A stretch of 43,300 bases of DNA from Gemmatimonadaceae bacterium (GTDB lineage Bacteria > Gemmatimonadota > Gemmatimonadetes > Gemmatimonadales > Gemmatimonadaceae), in contig JACCWE010000140.1 of NCBI GenBank assembly GCA_013697785.1, forward strand, positions 1-43,300, in the 5' to 3' direction. Shown one piece after another: positions 18,595 through 27,303 of the stretch. Position 1 is the first letter of the stretch, and each line of letters begins with the position of its first letter. The notes under the pieces were generated by a model. It ran no database searches. It was not told where the DNA came from and saw only the letters and a list, made by a program, of their open reading frames with translations. Both the position numbers and the translations under genes were made by a program.

Positions 18595-19301
18595 CAGGTC
18601 GGGGTCGACGAAGTGACGGTGGCCGCGCCGCCATCGCCCTCCGCGGAATCGAAGACGAGCTGTCCGCGATTGACTTCGATCACTCGATACGTGTTCCGCT
18701 TCACGAGATCGAGATTGTGCGTCGCCATGAGTACGGCCGTTCCTGCGGCGTTGATATCGCGCAGCAGCTGGAAGACGCCGCGCGTCGCGCGATCATCGAG
18801 GTTGCCCGTAGGCTCATCGGCCACGAGCAGCACCGGGTCGTTCACGAGCGCGCGCGCGATCGCGACGCGCTGCTGCTCGCCGCCGGAGAGCTCCTTGGGG
18901 TAGCTCGTTCCCTTGCTCGCGAGCCCGACCTGCGTGAGCAGCCGGCTCACGCGCGCCGGAATTCCCTCACGCGGCGCGCCCGTCACCTCGAGCGCAAACG
19001 CGACGTTCTCCTCGGCGGTGCGATCCTCGAGCAGACGAAAGTCCTGGAAGACGACTCCGATGCGCCGGCGCAGCCGGGGAATCTCCGCGCGCGGGAGGCC
19101 GCTGGTGAGACTGCCACTCACGCGCACCTCGCCGGCCGTCGGCGTCTCCTCCACGATGACGAGCCGCAGAATGGTCGACTTCCCCGCGCCGCTCGGGCCC
19201 GTGAGAAACGCAAACTCACCCTTGTTGACGCGGAAGGTCACGTCGTTCAGGGCGAGGCCGGTGCGCGGATATTCCTTTACGACGTGTGAAAAACGGATCA
19301 T
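18594..19301 (-). CDS. ftsE: Cell division ATP-binding protein FtsE
   Basis: The ABC ATPase of the FtsEX complex. The 235-residue product has Walker A GPSGAGKSTI (about 36-45), the Q-loop VVFQDFRLL, signature LSGGEQQRVAIARAL, Walker B LLVADEPTGNLD and H-loop MATHNLD. The start is MIRFSHVVKEYPR at 19301; the typical first FtsE residues support it. It opens a four-gene operon, ftsE-ftsX-EnvC-like-nfo. The 99-base gap to the upstream PLP gene on the same strand could hold a promoter, but none stands out. The C-terminal tail after about residue 220 is Gly/Ala/Thr-rich and longer than in many FtsE proteins. Confidence 0.95.
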   Translation of the reverse strand: MIRFSHVVKEYPRTGLALNDVTFRVNKGEFAFLTGPSGAGKSTILRLVIVEETPTAGEVRVSGSLTSGLPRAEIPRLRRRIGVVFQDFRLLEDRTAEENVAFALEVTGAPREGIPARVSRLLTQVGLASKGTSYPKELSGGEQQRVAIARALVNDPVLLVADEPTGNLDDRATRGVFQLLRDINAAGTAVLMATHNLDLVKRNTYRVIEVNRGQLVFDSAEGDGGAATVTSSTPT

Positions 19302-19400
19302 CGGCGGATCGCGCTCGGTTCGAGTTCGCGAAAGTTGAGGTGCGGTGCGGCTACGGGAAGATACACGATCGTCCGCGTCGCGTGCCTCGTCGCGCGCGGA

Positions 19401-20582
19401 TCAGCCGCGCAGCGCCTGATCGAGATCGGCGATAATGTCGTCGGGATCCTCGATTCCCACGCTGATGCGAAGGAAGCCGTCGGGGACGCCGAGCTTGGTG
19501 CGCTCGTCGAGGGAGAGATGCTCGTGCGACGAGAAGCGCGGCTCCGACACCAGCGTGTCGAGGCCGCCGAGACTCGGCGCGTGCGTGATGAGCTCGAGCC
19601 TCCGAATCACCTTCGTCATCGCGTCGCCGCCATCGCGGTGCACGATGGCCATCATCGCGCCGAAGCCATCCAGCGTCGCGAGCGCGGTCTCGTGATCGGG
19701 ATGATCGGGCAGTCCGGGGTAGAGCACCGCGGCGAGCTCGGGGCGCGTAGCGCACCAGAGCGCTAAGCGCATCGTGTTGTCGGTCGCGCGCTTCACGCGC
19801 ACGTCGAGCGTCTTGAGTCCGCGCTCGAGGAGCCAGCATGAGAATGGATCGGGTGCCTGACCCCACACGGTCATCTTGCGGCGCACCTCCTCGATGTACG
19901 TCGAGGTGCCGAGCACCGCGCCGGCGATCACATCGTGATGGCCGTTGAGGAATTTCGTGGCCGAGTGGATGACGACGTCGGCGCCGTGCTCGAGGGGGCG
20001 GAAGGCGATTGGCGTCGCGAACGTCGAGTCGACGACGAGCGCGAGCCCCAGCTCCTTCGCGAGTGCGGTGATCGGCTTCAGATCGAGCACGCGGCAGGTC
20101 GGATTGACGGGCGACTCGACGAAGATCGCACGCGTGTTCTTACGCAGATGCTTTCGCCAGCCGCGCGACTCGGTCGGATCGACGAGCGTGCACTGGATCC
20201 CCATTCCCGGGAGCTCCTTCGACACGAAGTCGTGCGACCCACCGTAGATCCAGCTGCTCGCGAGCAGGTGGTCGCCCGAGCGGAGCAGCGCGAGGAGCGC
20301 GCACGCCGTAGCTCCCTGGCCGCTCGCGAGCACCAGTCCCGCTTCCGCGCCCTCGAGCAGCGCGAGGCGCTTCTGCACGATCTCCGCGTTCGGATTGTTC
20401 CCGTAGCGCGGATAGCGCATCCCCGCGCCCGTGCCGACTTCCTGCACGAAGTTGACACTCTGATAGATCGGGGAGCCGACTGGCTCGCCCGTCTCGTGCG
20501 AGTCACGCCCGCCGTGCACGGCGAGCGTCGCCAGCGACGGCACGGCCTGCGTCTTCGAAGGCTTGCTGCTGCTCGTTGTCAC
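19401..20582 (-). CDS. Cys/Met-metabolism PLP-dependent enzyme (cystathionine synthase/lyase type)
   Basis: The 393-residue protein belongs to the cystathionine gamma-synthase-like family of fold-type I PLP enzymes. Visible motifs are the N-terminal TLAVHGGRD, the substrate region PIYQSVNF, MRYPRYGNNPN, the PLP-ring stretch ASGQGATA, DSTFATPIAFRPLEHGAD and the PLP-lysine motif HSATKFLNGHHDVIAG. The C-terminal EPRFSSHEHLSLDERTKLGV ... LRISVGIEDPDD is typical. Sequence alone does not separate cystathionine gamma-synthase, gamma- or beta-lyase, or O-acylhomoserine sulfhydrylase. The GTG start has GGAG seven bases upstream and lies 16 bases after the preceding gene, so it is probably the last gene of the long lepA operon. 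Confidence 0.9.
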   Translation of the reverse strand: MTTSSSKPSKTQAVPSLATLAVHGGRDSHETGEPVGSPIYQSVNFVQEVGTGAGMRYPRYGNNPNAEIVQKRLALLEGAEAGLVLASGQGATACALLALLRSGDHLLASSWIYGGSHDFVSKELPGMGIQCTLVDPTESRGWRKHLRKNTRAIFVESPVNPTCRVLDLKPITALAKELGLALVVDSTFATPIAFRPLEHGADVVIHSATKFLNGHHDVIAGAVLGTSTYIEEVRRKMTVWGQAPDPFSCWLLERGLKTLDVRVKRATDNTMRLALWCATRPELAAVLYPGLPDHPDHETALATLDGFGAMMAIVHRDGGDAMTKVIRRLELITHAPSLGGLDTLVSEPRFSSHEHLSLDERTKLGVPDGFLRISVGIEDPDDIIADLDQALRG

Positions 20583-20598
20583 TGAGTGCTCCGAAAGT

Positions 20599-20901
20599 CT
20601 AGACGAGACCTGGATTGCGCGGGGTGCCGTATGCCGCCTTCACGAGCGTGATGATCTCCGATGGCGACGCGCCGGCGACGTCGCGCAATATGACATCGCC
20701 GCGCGGCAGCGTGTCATCGACGCGCACCGTCGCGAGCTCCTGCCGCCGCGGGCCGTGAACCCAGACGAGCTCTCCGTCCTCGATCAGCCGCATGCGCGCG
20801 TCGTCCGCACGCATCCGCACCTCCGTTCCGCGCTCGGCGTCGCCGGCGCGCGTCGAGATCAGCCGCGCGACGCGGAGCGGGGCGTTGTGCTGGCCACTCA
20901 C
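20599..20901 (-). CDS. 100-residue hypothetical protein, possible molybdopterin-dinucleotide-binding-like barrel
   Basis: The GTG start overlaps the stop of the upstream STAS gene (GTGA) and gives a 100-residue product. It has beta-strand-like stretches: GTEVRMRADDARMRL, GELVWVHGPRRQELATVRVDD and LPRGDVILRDVAGASPSE. The pattern of a GELVWV turn followed by a valine-rich strand and PRGDV recalls the C-terminal dinucleotide-binding barrel of molybdopterin oxidoreductases, but the resemblance is loose and no oxidoreductase is nearby. It may be a stand-alone double-psi barrel. Coding is supported by the overlaps on both sides of the run and by the composition; the function is unknown. Confidence 0.7.
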   Translation of the reverse strand: MSGQHNAPLRVARLISTRAGDAERGTEVRMRADDARMRLIEDGELVWVHGPRRQELATVRVDDTLPRGDVILRDVAGASPSEIITLVKAAYGTPRNPGLV

Positions 20902-21452
20902 GTCACTGCGCCTACAACTACGTAGCCGCCGTCGAGCTCCATGGCGAGCCGGCGCCGGCACAGCGCGCCGAGCACGCGCTCGACCTGCTCCGGCGCGATT
21001 CCCGCCTCGCGCGCGAGATCCACCGCCATCGCGCGGCCGAGTCGCGACATGGCCTCCCACGCGCGGCGCTCGGGATCCTCTATCGTTCCGACGAGCACCA
21101 CCGTGCCATCCTCCGCCTGCGCCACGATCGCGAGGTTGTGCCGCTCGAGCACGGTCTCGATCGCATCGAGATGCGAATCGCTCACGCCGCGGAAGAGGAA
21201 GTACGCATCGCGCGGCGCCGATGCTTCGGCGTAGCGCATGAGCAGCTTCGCGACGATCTCGTCCGCACACGAATAGTCGAGCAACCCGACGTGCGAGAAG
21301 TCGATGACGGTGAGCGAGCGGTCGCCGAGCTCTGAAAGCTGTTTCTCGATTCCGTCGCGAACGGCGGCGCCGGTGGGGCGCGTCACCAGATCGGAATAGA
21401 GATCGCACACGGTGCGGCGAAGCACGGTGCTGAGGTCGATGTGATTGATCAC
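20898..21452 (-). CDS. STAS-like (DUF4325-type) protein with C-terminal winged helix
   Basis: The 184-residue protein has an N-terminal STAS-like fold (about 25-122). The core LTVIDFSHVGLLDYSCADEI at 47-66 resembles anti-sigma-factor-antagonist proteins, with Ser61 where such proteins carry the phosphorylated Ser/Thr. Residues about 128-180 look like a winged helix (AVDLAREAGIAPEQVERVLG, then a basic RRRLAMELDGGYVVVG wing), suggesting DNA binding or protein contact. The start overlaps the stop of the GHKL ATPase by four bases (ATGA). STAS-like/ATPase pairs are known as partner-switching modules; the added winged helix could link the switch directly to DNA. This role is inference. Confidence 0.8.
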   Translation of the reverse strand: MINHIDLSTVLRRTVCDLYSDLVTRPTGAAVRDGIEKQLSELGDRSLTVIDFSHVGLLDYSCADEIVAKLLMRYAEASAPRDAYFLFRGVSDSHLDAIETVLERHNLAIVAQAEDGTVVLVGTIEDPERRAWEAMSRLGRAMAVDLAREAGIAPEQVERVLGALCRRRLAMELDGGYVVVGAVT

Positions 21453-22336
21453 CGGTCGGTAATCCGCTCCGGTATGGTTATCTGCATCTGTGCACCTGGA
21501 AACGGCGGAAGCTTCTCTTCGAGCGGGACATCTTCATCCCAGCTCGGTACGATTGCGATTCGAGCGGTGCCGGAGCGAACGGAGAGCTTGCCGTCCCACC
21601 GGCCGATGTAGCGACGGACGCCGGCGAGTCCCTGCCCGCGTCCCGGATCACGAAAACGGCTCACGCCGCGAATGACGGCCTCTTCGAGCGCCATCCCATC
21701 GTCCCAGCGATCGCTCATGCGCCGGCCCTGCGCGCTCTCGAGCGATTGCCGGAAGCCGACGCCGGCATCGCACACGGCGATGACTACGACGCGGCGGCCC
21801 AGCCGCTTCTGCCAGCGATACGTCTGCACGGCGACCCATCCGCCACGGCCCGCGTGCTCGACGATGTTCTGGCATGCCTCACTCAGCGTCATCGCGAAAC
21901 CCATCGTGGCCTTCGCGTCGATGTTGAGCTCCTTCACGAGAATCGATGCCGACTTCTGCTGGATGCGTCCGACGACCTCGTGCACGTCCTCGCTCTTGGC
22001 GACGGAGGTGATCTCGAGAAGGACGTCGGACTCACCGCTTGCGCGCGCACGATGCACGGCGCCGTGCATCTCGAACAGATCCTCGGCGTGCTTGAAGAAT
22101 CCGGTGCGTGCCCAGTACGAGCCGGTCTCCTCGGACTCCGGAGAGACGAGCGCCGGCTTCTCCGCGCGCGTCTGCGCGACGGTAAGAAGCGCAGTGAGCC
22201 CGTACGGCGACGCCCATCTCGTGTGCCGGCCATCGAGCAGGACCTTCTCGTCGATGGGGATCGGCGCGAGTTGCTCGAGCACGGTTTCGAATGTGCGTTC
22301 GTCGAGCGACGGCGGAAGATTGATGACCGTTGTCAT
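21449..22336 (-). CDS. STAS-like domain fused to GHKL ATPase (anti-sigma-kinase-like)
   Basis: The 295-residue protein has a STAS-like N-terminus (about 1-100; TRWASPYGLTALLTV at 39-53). A GHKL ATPase of the anti-sigma/histidine-kinase-like type follows (about 118-292). Its ATP-site motifs are LSEACQNIVEHAG (N-box, E153/N157/H161), VCDAGVGF (G1, D190) and GRGQGLAGVRRY (G2, 232-243). There is no dimerisation/phospho-His domain, so it is not a classical histidine kinase. Such ATPases phosphorylate or sequester partners in sigma-factor partner switching. The start overlaps the PfkB stop and the stop overlaps the STAS-winged-helix gene, both by ATGA. No sigma factor or SpoIIE-type phosphatase is in the operon. 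Confidence 0.85.
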   Translation of the reverse strand: MTTVINLPPSLDERTFETVLEQLAPIPIDEKVLLDGRHTRWASPYGLTALLTVAQTRAEKPALVSPESEETGSYWARTGFFKHAEDLFEMHGAVHRARASGESDVLLEITSVAKSEDVHEVVGRIQQKSASILVKELNIDAKATMGFAMTLSEACQNIVEHAGRGGWVAVQTYRWQKRLGRRVVVIAVCDAGVGFRQSLESAQGRRMSDRWDDGMALEEAVIRGVSRFRDPGRGQGLAGVRRYIGRWDGKLSVRSGTARIAIVPSWDEDVPLEEKLPPFPGAQMQITIPERITDR

Positions 22337-23304
22337 TGTGTGATCAGCTCCCCGCGTAGATGACGGGTGAGTCCCGATGCTCCGCGAAACATGACGTTGC
22401 GCGCGGCCGCGCCGTGCGCCGCACGCATCGCGACAGTGATGTCCTCACCGGCGAGCAGCCGCGAGAAGAACGTCGCGCCCCAGACGTCGCCGCATCCCGT
22501 AGGATCGCCGCTGTCGAACGAAATGGGCGCGGGCACGAGCGCGGTGCGCAGCGGGCCGACGTCGATGGCGGAGGAGGTCGCGCGCAGATCCGCGAGCGAG
22601 TCGAATCCCGGCGCCGCGAAATAGACCGCGCCGCGCGAGCCGAGCGTGACGGTGAGACAGCGCACGCCGGCCATCATCGCGGTTGCGGCCAGCTCCATCG
22701 GATCGTGCGCGACCGTCGTCACCTCATCCTCGTTCATCTGAAGCAGATCGAAGCAGCGACACCACTGGTCGATGTTCGGTAGCGGCTGCAGCACGCGCCA
22801 TCCATCGGGCTGCACGGCGTGCACTTTCATGTGCAGGTCGCAGTAGATCGGCCCTGAAAAGTTCTGGCGTATCAGCTGACACGTCTCGAGGTCGAGCTCC
22901 CAGCCGCTCATGAAGTTGATGTACAGCGCGTCGAGCTCGCGTAGCAGCGGCTTGAGGCCGAGCCAGCTCCACCCCGGCAGCCCTCCCGTCAGCTTCTCCG
23001 CGCGGCGCTCGCTCGTCTCGTAGCGCAGCTCGACGCGATTGTTCGGATACGGAACTCCGATCAACGCGGCATCGGGCGCGACGTGCGAGAGCGTCGAGAT
23101 GAACTCGCGCGCACGCGGTGCGAGGTCGTCGCCGACCTTCACGAGCGGCACGATCTCCCAGTCATTGGCGAGGCTCGCGTCGAGCGCGCTGAGCGCGTAC
23201 GCGCATCCGCCCCACTCGGTGACGGGCTCGGAGCGCGGATCGCGTCCGTAGATCGTGTCCCACACGAAGGTGCTGATGACGCCGAGTCGCTTGCGCCGCA
23301 TCAT
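22333..23304 (-). CDS. PfkB-family carbohydrate/nucleoside kinase
   Basis: The 323-residue protein belongs to the ribokinase/PfkB fold, which phosphorylates sugars or nucleosides. The C-terminal signature reads SFDSGDPTGCGDVWGATFF, with the catalytic Asp in GCGD and the anion hole around PTGCG. Earlier, WGGCAYALSALDASL is the substrate-side Gly motif. The family norm is DTTGAGD; the Pro, Cys and Trp here are unusual, so the substrate is uncertain. The ATG at 23304 overlaps the ROK stop (TGATGATG; a second ATG follows in frame). The frame continues 30 codons upstream into the ROK gene with arginine-rich sequence and was not used. Two sugar kinases side by side suggest joint use of a sugar, perhaps for cell-surface glycans made by the GT9 gene's pathway. 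Confidence 0.88.
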   Translation of the reverse strand: MMRRKRLGVISTFVWDTIYGRDPRSEPVTEWGGCAYALSALDASLANDWEIVPLVKVGDDLAPRAREFISTLSHVAPDAALIGVPYPNNRVELRYETSERRAEKLTGGLPGWSWLGLKPLLRELDALYINFMSGWELDLETCQLIRQNFSGPIYCDLHMKVHAVQPDGWRVLQPLPNIDQWCRCFDLLQMNEDEVTTVAHDPMELAATAMMAGVRCLTVTLGSRGAVYFAAPGFDSLADLRATSSAIDVGPLRTALVPAPISFDSGDPTGCGDVWGATFFSRLLAGEDITVAMRAAHGAAARNVMFRGASGLTRHLRGELITQ

Positions 23305-24293
23305 CAGACCGCTCCGAGCTTTTGCTGCTTGAACGTCGCGACGGCGCCGACCATGCCGGCGCTCGAACGCAACGTCCCCGCGACGATGCGGCACGCATCC
23401 ACCGCCGGCCGAAAGGCGCGACGCTTCACCTCAGCGCGCAGCGGCTCGAACAGCGGCTCGCCCGCCTCCGTCACGCCACCGGTTATGACGACGACATCCG
23501 GATTCAGGATGTTGAGGAGATTGCCGATGCCGGTGCCCAGAAAGCGCGCGGTGTCGCGCACGACTTCGAGCGCGAGCGCGTCGCCCTCGTTCGCGGCGGC
23601 GTAGATCGTCGCGGCAGTGAGCTCATCCAGGCGGCCGTCGACCATGCGCCGGAGCGTCGACTCCTCGTCGCGCTCGAGCGCCTCGCGCGCGCGAAGCGCA
23701 ATCGCCGGTCCGGACGCATAGGCCTCGAGGCAGCCGTAGTTGCCACAGCGGCAGTATCGCCCTGTTGAATCGATGGTCGTGTGCCCGATTTCGCCCGCGA
23801 CATCCGACGAGCCGTGATAGAGCACACCGTTCATAATGATGCCGCCGCCGATGCCGGTGCCGATCGTGATTCCGACGACGTTCTTCGCACCCTGCGCCGC
23901 GCCCTTCCACCACTCGCCCATCGTCGCGCAATTCGCGTCGTTGTCGAGTGCGACGGGAAGCCCGACTCGCTTCGAGATCGAGTCGCGGAGCGGGAAGTCG
24001 CGCCATCCGAGATTCGGCGCGACGACGACCATGCCGCGCTCGCGATCGAGCGGGCCCGGCGCGCCGACACCGACGCCGAGGAAGTCGCCCTTCTTCGCCT
24101 TCTCACTCGCGGTGACGTCGCCGATGACATCGCCTACCATCGCCGCGATGCGATTGACGACCGCCTCCGCGCCCTGTTCGGCGTGCGTCGATGCCTGGCG
24201 CACGGCGAGCTGGCGGCTCCCGTCCTCGGGCATCGCACCGACGACGATGTTCGTGCCGCCGAGATCGACGCCGACGATAAAGCGTTCACTCAC
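23304..24293 (-). CDS. ROK-family sugar kinase (glucokinase-like)
   Basis: The 329-residue product has the ROK layout: ATP-binding VDLGGTNIVVG at the N-terminus, GVGAPGPLDRERG, catalytic Asp in LDNDANCA, the phosphate loop ITIGTGIGGGII, the HExGH-like GEIGHTTI and the zinc motif CRCGNYGCLEAYASG. ROK enzymes phosphorylate glucose, N-acetylmannosamine and related hexoses. With no N-terminal helix-turn-helix it is a kinase and not a ROK repressor. The GTG at 24293 lies 26 bases after the glycosyltransferase stop and its own stop overlaps the PfkB start. Glucokinase is the most likely activity, but the hexose is not settled by sequence. Confidence 0.93.
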   Translation of the reverse strand: MSERFIVGVDLGGTNIVVGAMPEDGSRQLAVRQASTHAEQGAEAVVNRIAAMVGDVIGDVTASEKAKKGDFLGVGVGAPGPLDRERGMVVVAPNLGWRDFPLRDSISKRVGLPVALDNDANCATMGEWWKGAAQGAKNVVGITIGTGIGGGIIMNGVLYHGSSDVAGEIGHTTIDSTGRYCRCGNYGCLEAYASGPAIALRAREALERDEESTLRRMVDGRLDELTAATIYAAANEGDALALEVVRDTARFLGTGIGNLLNILNPDVVVITGGVTEAGEPLFEPLRAEVKRRAFRPAVDACRIVAGTLRSSAGMVGAVATFKQQKLGAV

Positions 24294-24319
24294 GGTGAAC
24301 CCGTTCGCTCACGCGAGGG

Positions 24320-25390
24320 TTAGCAAGCACTGAGCACCTCGTCCACCGCGAGCGCGACCGCATCAACCCCGAGCTCGCGCATGCAGCGCCAGTGCCCGAG
24401 GGGACAGTGCGGTGGGCCGTGATGATGGCAGGGGCGGCAGGCAAGTGCGTCGATTCCGAGGGAGATGGAGTGAGGAGCCAGCGGACCGAAGCCAAAATCT
24501 TCGACCGTCGGCCCAAAAATAGTGACTGTCGGCGTTCCCATGGCCGAAGCCAGATGCTGCGGTGCGGAGTCGTTAGTAACCATCAACTTCACACGTCCGA
24601 TCAACTCGGCTGAGGCAAGCAACGACAACGAAGCCGTGCCGTCAACCACCCCTTGCGCCCCGGAAAAATTCGCGATAGATGCGGCCTCGGAACGGTCCCC
24701 CAGGCCACCGATGATCGCGATTCTGAAGCGCGTGGCGAGTGCCTTCGCAAGCTCGGCGTAGTAGGGCCAGCGCTTCGTCGCCCACACGCTTCCGGGCGCA
24801 AGCGCGATCAGCTCGCGATCGTCGCGCTCGCCGCCGAGCAGCGCGTCGACGGCGGCTCGCTCCGCATCGCCAGGGTAGAGCCGCGGGGCTGGAACTTCGC
24901 GAGTGTCGAGCGCGTCCACCTTCGCACCGGCGTCGCGATCCGGAAACGCCAGCCGCCACAGTCGTTCCGCATGATGCCTGTCCTCGCGATACGGCACGCG
25001 CTTCGAGTACAGCGTCTGACCGGCCGACCCCTCGAAGCCGACGCGCTCCGTGTAGCCGGCCGCGAGCGCGAGCGCGCCGCTACGCACCGAGCGCTGCGCG
25101 AGATACGCGACGGCGGGCGCTGCACCCTCGCGCGGCTCCGGCGCGCGCAGCTGCTGCGCGAGGCGACGAAAGCCGCGCAGGCCGCCGTCGGCGCCCCGCT
25201 TGTCGTACACGAAGAGCTCGTTGATGTCCGGATTGCGGGCGAGCAGCGGCGCCGATGCCGGAGTCACCACCACATTCACCGGGCCGCGCTTTGCGAGCTC
25301 GGTGATGAGCGGGGTGGTGAGAACGGTGTCGCCGAGGAAGCTGGTCTGCACGACCAGCTGATGTGTGCCCGTCGCAGCAGCGAGGGGCAT
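24320..25390 (-). CDS. Glycosyltransferase family 9 (heptosyltransferase-like)
   Basis: The 356-residue protein starts [29 protein letters not shown], quoted across its conserved positions: the FLGD motif is the family 9 mark for ADP-heptose:LPS transferases. Later motifs are IALAPGSVWATKRWP (the GSxxxxKRWP nucleotide-sugar site), IIGGLGD and VTNDSAPQHLASAMGTPTVTIFGPT. A cysteine/histidine-rich tail (ACRPCHHHGPPHCPLGHWRC) is common in WaaF/RfaF relatives. It is a cytoplasmic or peripheral enzyme for LPS-core-like glycan assembly, which implies an outer membrane. The ATG at 25390 shares one base with the lepA stop (TGATG). The longer frame (44 codons) lies inside lepA and was rejected. Confidence 0.9.
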   Translation of the reverse strand: MPLAAATGTHQLVVQTSFLGDTVLTTPLITELAKRGPVNVVVTPASAPLLARNPDINELFVYDKRGADGGLRGFRRLAQQLRAPEPREGAAPAVAYLAQRSVRSGALALAAGYTERVGFEGSAGQTLYSKRVPYREDRHHAERLWRLAFPDRDAGAKVDALDTREVPAPRLYPGDAERAAVDALLGGERDDRELIALAPGSVWATKRWPYYAELAKALATRFRIAIIGGLGDRSEAASIANFSGAQGVVDGTASLSLLASAELIGRVKLMVTNDSAPQHLASAMGTPTVTIFGPTVEDFGFGPLAPHSISLGIDALACRPCHHHGPPHCPLGHWRCMRELGVDAVALAVDEVLSAC

Positions 25391-27189
25391 CAATCCACCT
25401 GCAGCACGGCGAGAAATGCTTCTTGCGGTATCTCCACGGAGCCGACCTGCTTCATGCGCTTCTTTCCTTCCTTCTGCTTCTCGAGCAGTTTGCGCTTGCG
25501 CGAGATGTCGCCGCCATAGCACTTCGCCAGTACGTCCTTGCGAAGCGCCTTCACCGAGCTGCGCGCGATGATCTTGTTTCCGATCGCCGCCTGGATTGCG
25601 ACCTCGAACAGCTGTCGCGGAATCAGCTCCTTGAGCTTGTCCGCGATCTTGCGCCCCCAGTCGTACGACTTGTCGCGATGGATGATCACGGAGAAGGCGT
25701 CGATAGGATCGCCGTTGATCAACATCTCGAGCTTGACGAGGTCACTCGTGCGATAGTCGAGCATGTCGTAGTCCAGACTCGCATACCCTCGGCTTATCGT
25801 CTTCAGCTTGTCGAAGAAATCGAGGATGATCTCGCCGAGCGGAAACTCGAAGTCGAACTCGACACGCGCCGTGTCGAGGTAGGACATGTTCTTGTAGACG
25901 CCACGGCGCTCGGTCGCGAGCGTCATGATCGGCCCGATGTATTCCGACGGTGCCATGATGCGCGCCTTCACGAATGGCTCCTCGATCTTCGAGATCGTTC
26001 CGGGGTCGGGGAGCTTGGCCGGGCTCTCGAGCAGCTCCATCGTCCCGTCGGTGCGCCAGACGTGATACTCCACACTCGGCACCGTCGTGACGAGATCGAG
26101 ATCGAACTCGCGCTCGAGTCGCTCCTGCACGATCTCCATGTGCAGCAGTCCGAGGAAGCCGCAGCGGAAGCCGAAGCCGAGCGCGGTCGACGTCTCGGGC
26201 TCGTAGTTCAGCGAAGCATCGTTGAGCTGGAGCTTCTCGAGCGCGTCGCGAAGACCCTCGTACTGCGTGGTATCCGTCGGGTACAGCCCCGAGAACACCA
26301 TCGAGTGCACGTCCTTGTAGCCGGGAAGCGGCTCGACGTCGGGCTTCGACGCATCGAACACCGTGTCGCCGGCGCGCGTCTCCTTCACCGTGCGGACGTT
26401 CGCGACGACGAAGCCGACCTCGCCGGGCCCGAGCGACTCGGTCTCGACCTGACGCAACTGGTTGTAGCCGACCTGCGCGACCTCGTACGACAGCCCCGAG
26501 CCGGCGGCGAATCGAATGTGCATCCCGGGCTTGAGCGTGCCATCGATGACGCGCACGCTCGGCACGGCGCCTCTGTACCGGTCGTAATACGAGTCATAGA
26601 TGAGCGCGCGGAGCGGCGCATCGGCGTCGCCGACCGGGGCAGGTACGCGGCGCACGATCGCTTCGAGGAGCTCGGGGATGCCGAATCCCTCCTTGGCGCT
26701 CACGAGAAGAATGTCGTCCTTGTCGGCGCCGATGAGCTCGTGGAGCTCCTCCTTCCGGCGCTCCGGCTCGGCGCCAGGGAGATCGATCTTGTTCAGGATC
26801 GGGATGATCTCGAGCCCCGCATCGAGCGCGAGGAAGAGATTCGAGAGCGTCTGCGCCTGGATTCCCTGCGATGCGTCGACGACGAGGATCGCGCCCTCGC
26901 ACGCGGCGAGCGAGCGCGAGACCTCGTACGTGAAGTCGACGTGCCCCGGCGTGTCGATGAGGTTGAACTCGTACGCCTCGCCGTCCTTCGCGTTGTACGT
27001 CATGCGGACGGCGTTGAGCTTGATCGTGATGCCGCGCTCGCGCTCGAGATCCAGCGTGTCGAGCACCTGCGCCTTCATCTCCCGCTTCTGCAGCATACCC
27101 GTGGCTTCGATCAACCTGTCGGCGAGCGTCGACTTGCCGTGGTCGATGTGCGCGACGATGCAGAAATTGCGGATGTGATCGAGCTTCAA
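25390..27189 (-). CDS. lepA: Elongation factor 4 (LepA/EF4)
   Basis: LepA is a ribosome-associated GTPase that affects elongation and 30S assembly. The 599-residue protein has G1 [10 protein letters not shown], switch [11 protein letters not shown]3 DTPGHVDF, G4 NKIDLP and G5 VSAKEG. The EF4-specific C-terminus includes [14 protein letters not shown] and ends [18 protein letters not shown]. The start is TTG at 27189, giving [19 protein letters not shown]; no Shine-Dalgarno is evident. A TATATT box lies about 34 bases upstream without a good -35. lepA heads the longest gene run of the window. Its overlap with the glycosyltransferase gene means translation of the downstream genes may depend on it. 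Confidence 0.97.
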   Translation of the reverse strand: MKLDHIRNFCIVAHIDHGKSTLADRLIEATGMLQKREMKAQVLDTLDLERERGITIKLNAVRMTYNAKDGEAYEFNLIDTPGHVDFTYEVSRSLAACEGAILVVDASQGIQAQTLSNLFLALDAGLEIIPILNKIDLPGAEPERRKEELHELIGADKDDILLVSAKEGFGIPELLEAIVRRVPAPVGDADAPLRALIYDSYYDRYRGAVPSVRVIDGTLKPGMHIRFAAGSGLSYEVAQVGYNQLRQVETESLGPGEVGFVVANVRTVKETRAGDTVFDASKPDVEPLPGYKDVHSMVFSGLYPTDTTQYEGLRDALEKLQLNDASLNYEPETSTALGFGFRCGFLGLLHMEIVQERLEREFDLDLVTTVPSVEYHVWRTDGTMELLESPAKLPDPGTISKIEEPFVKARIMAPSEYIGPIMTLATERRGVYKNMSYLDTARVEFDFEFPLGEIILDFFDKLKTISRGYASLDYDMLDYRTSDLVKLEMLINGDPIDAFSVIIHRDKSYDWGRKIADKLKELIPRQLFEVAIQAAIGNKIIARSSVKALRKDVLAKCYGGDISRKRKLLEKQKEGKKRMKQVGSVEIPQEAFLAVLQVD

Positions 27190-27264
27190 CGGCGATCCGG
27201 GTCGTGGGGGCGGGGAATCGGAAAATATAACGGGCTCGGCACCTTACCGTCGGCTCGATCACAG

Positions 27265-27293
27265 TTGGAAATGACTTAAACGACGCCTAGCTT
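27265..27293 (+). promoter_or_regulatory. Promoter of the DUF58-BatA-mfd unit
   Basis: TTGGAA (27265-27270), 17 bases, then TAGCTT (27288-27293) ending 10 bases before the ATG at 27304. The predicted transcript start is about 27300, so the 5' leader would be 0-4 bases. The bases before the ATG (cctctcctca) contain no Shine-Dalgarno, consistent with a leaderless message. Confidence 0.5.
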
Positions 27294-27303
27294 CCTCTCC
27301 TCA

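Noticed and set aside
27224-27229. TATATT as lepA promoter -10
   Set aside because: No -35 hexamer at 16-19 bases upstream; left as a remark in the lepA entry.
25363-27279. 638-codon plus-strand frame opposite lepA
   Set aside because: Complement of the LepA sequence, Arg/Glu/Asp/His-rich with no motif; long only because GC-rich DNA lacks stops.
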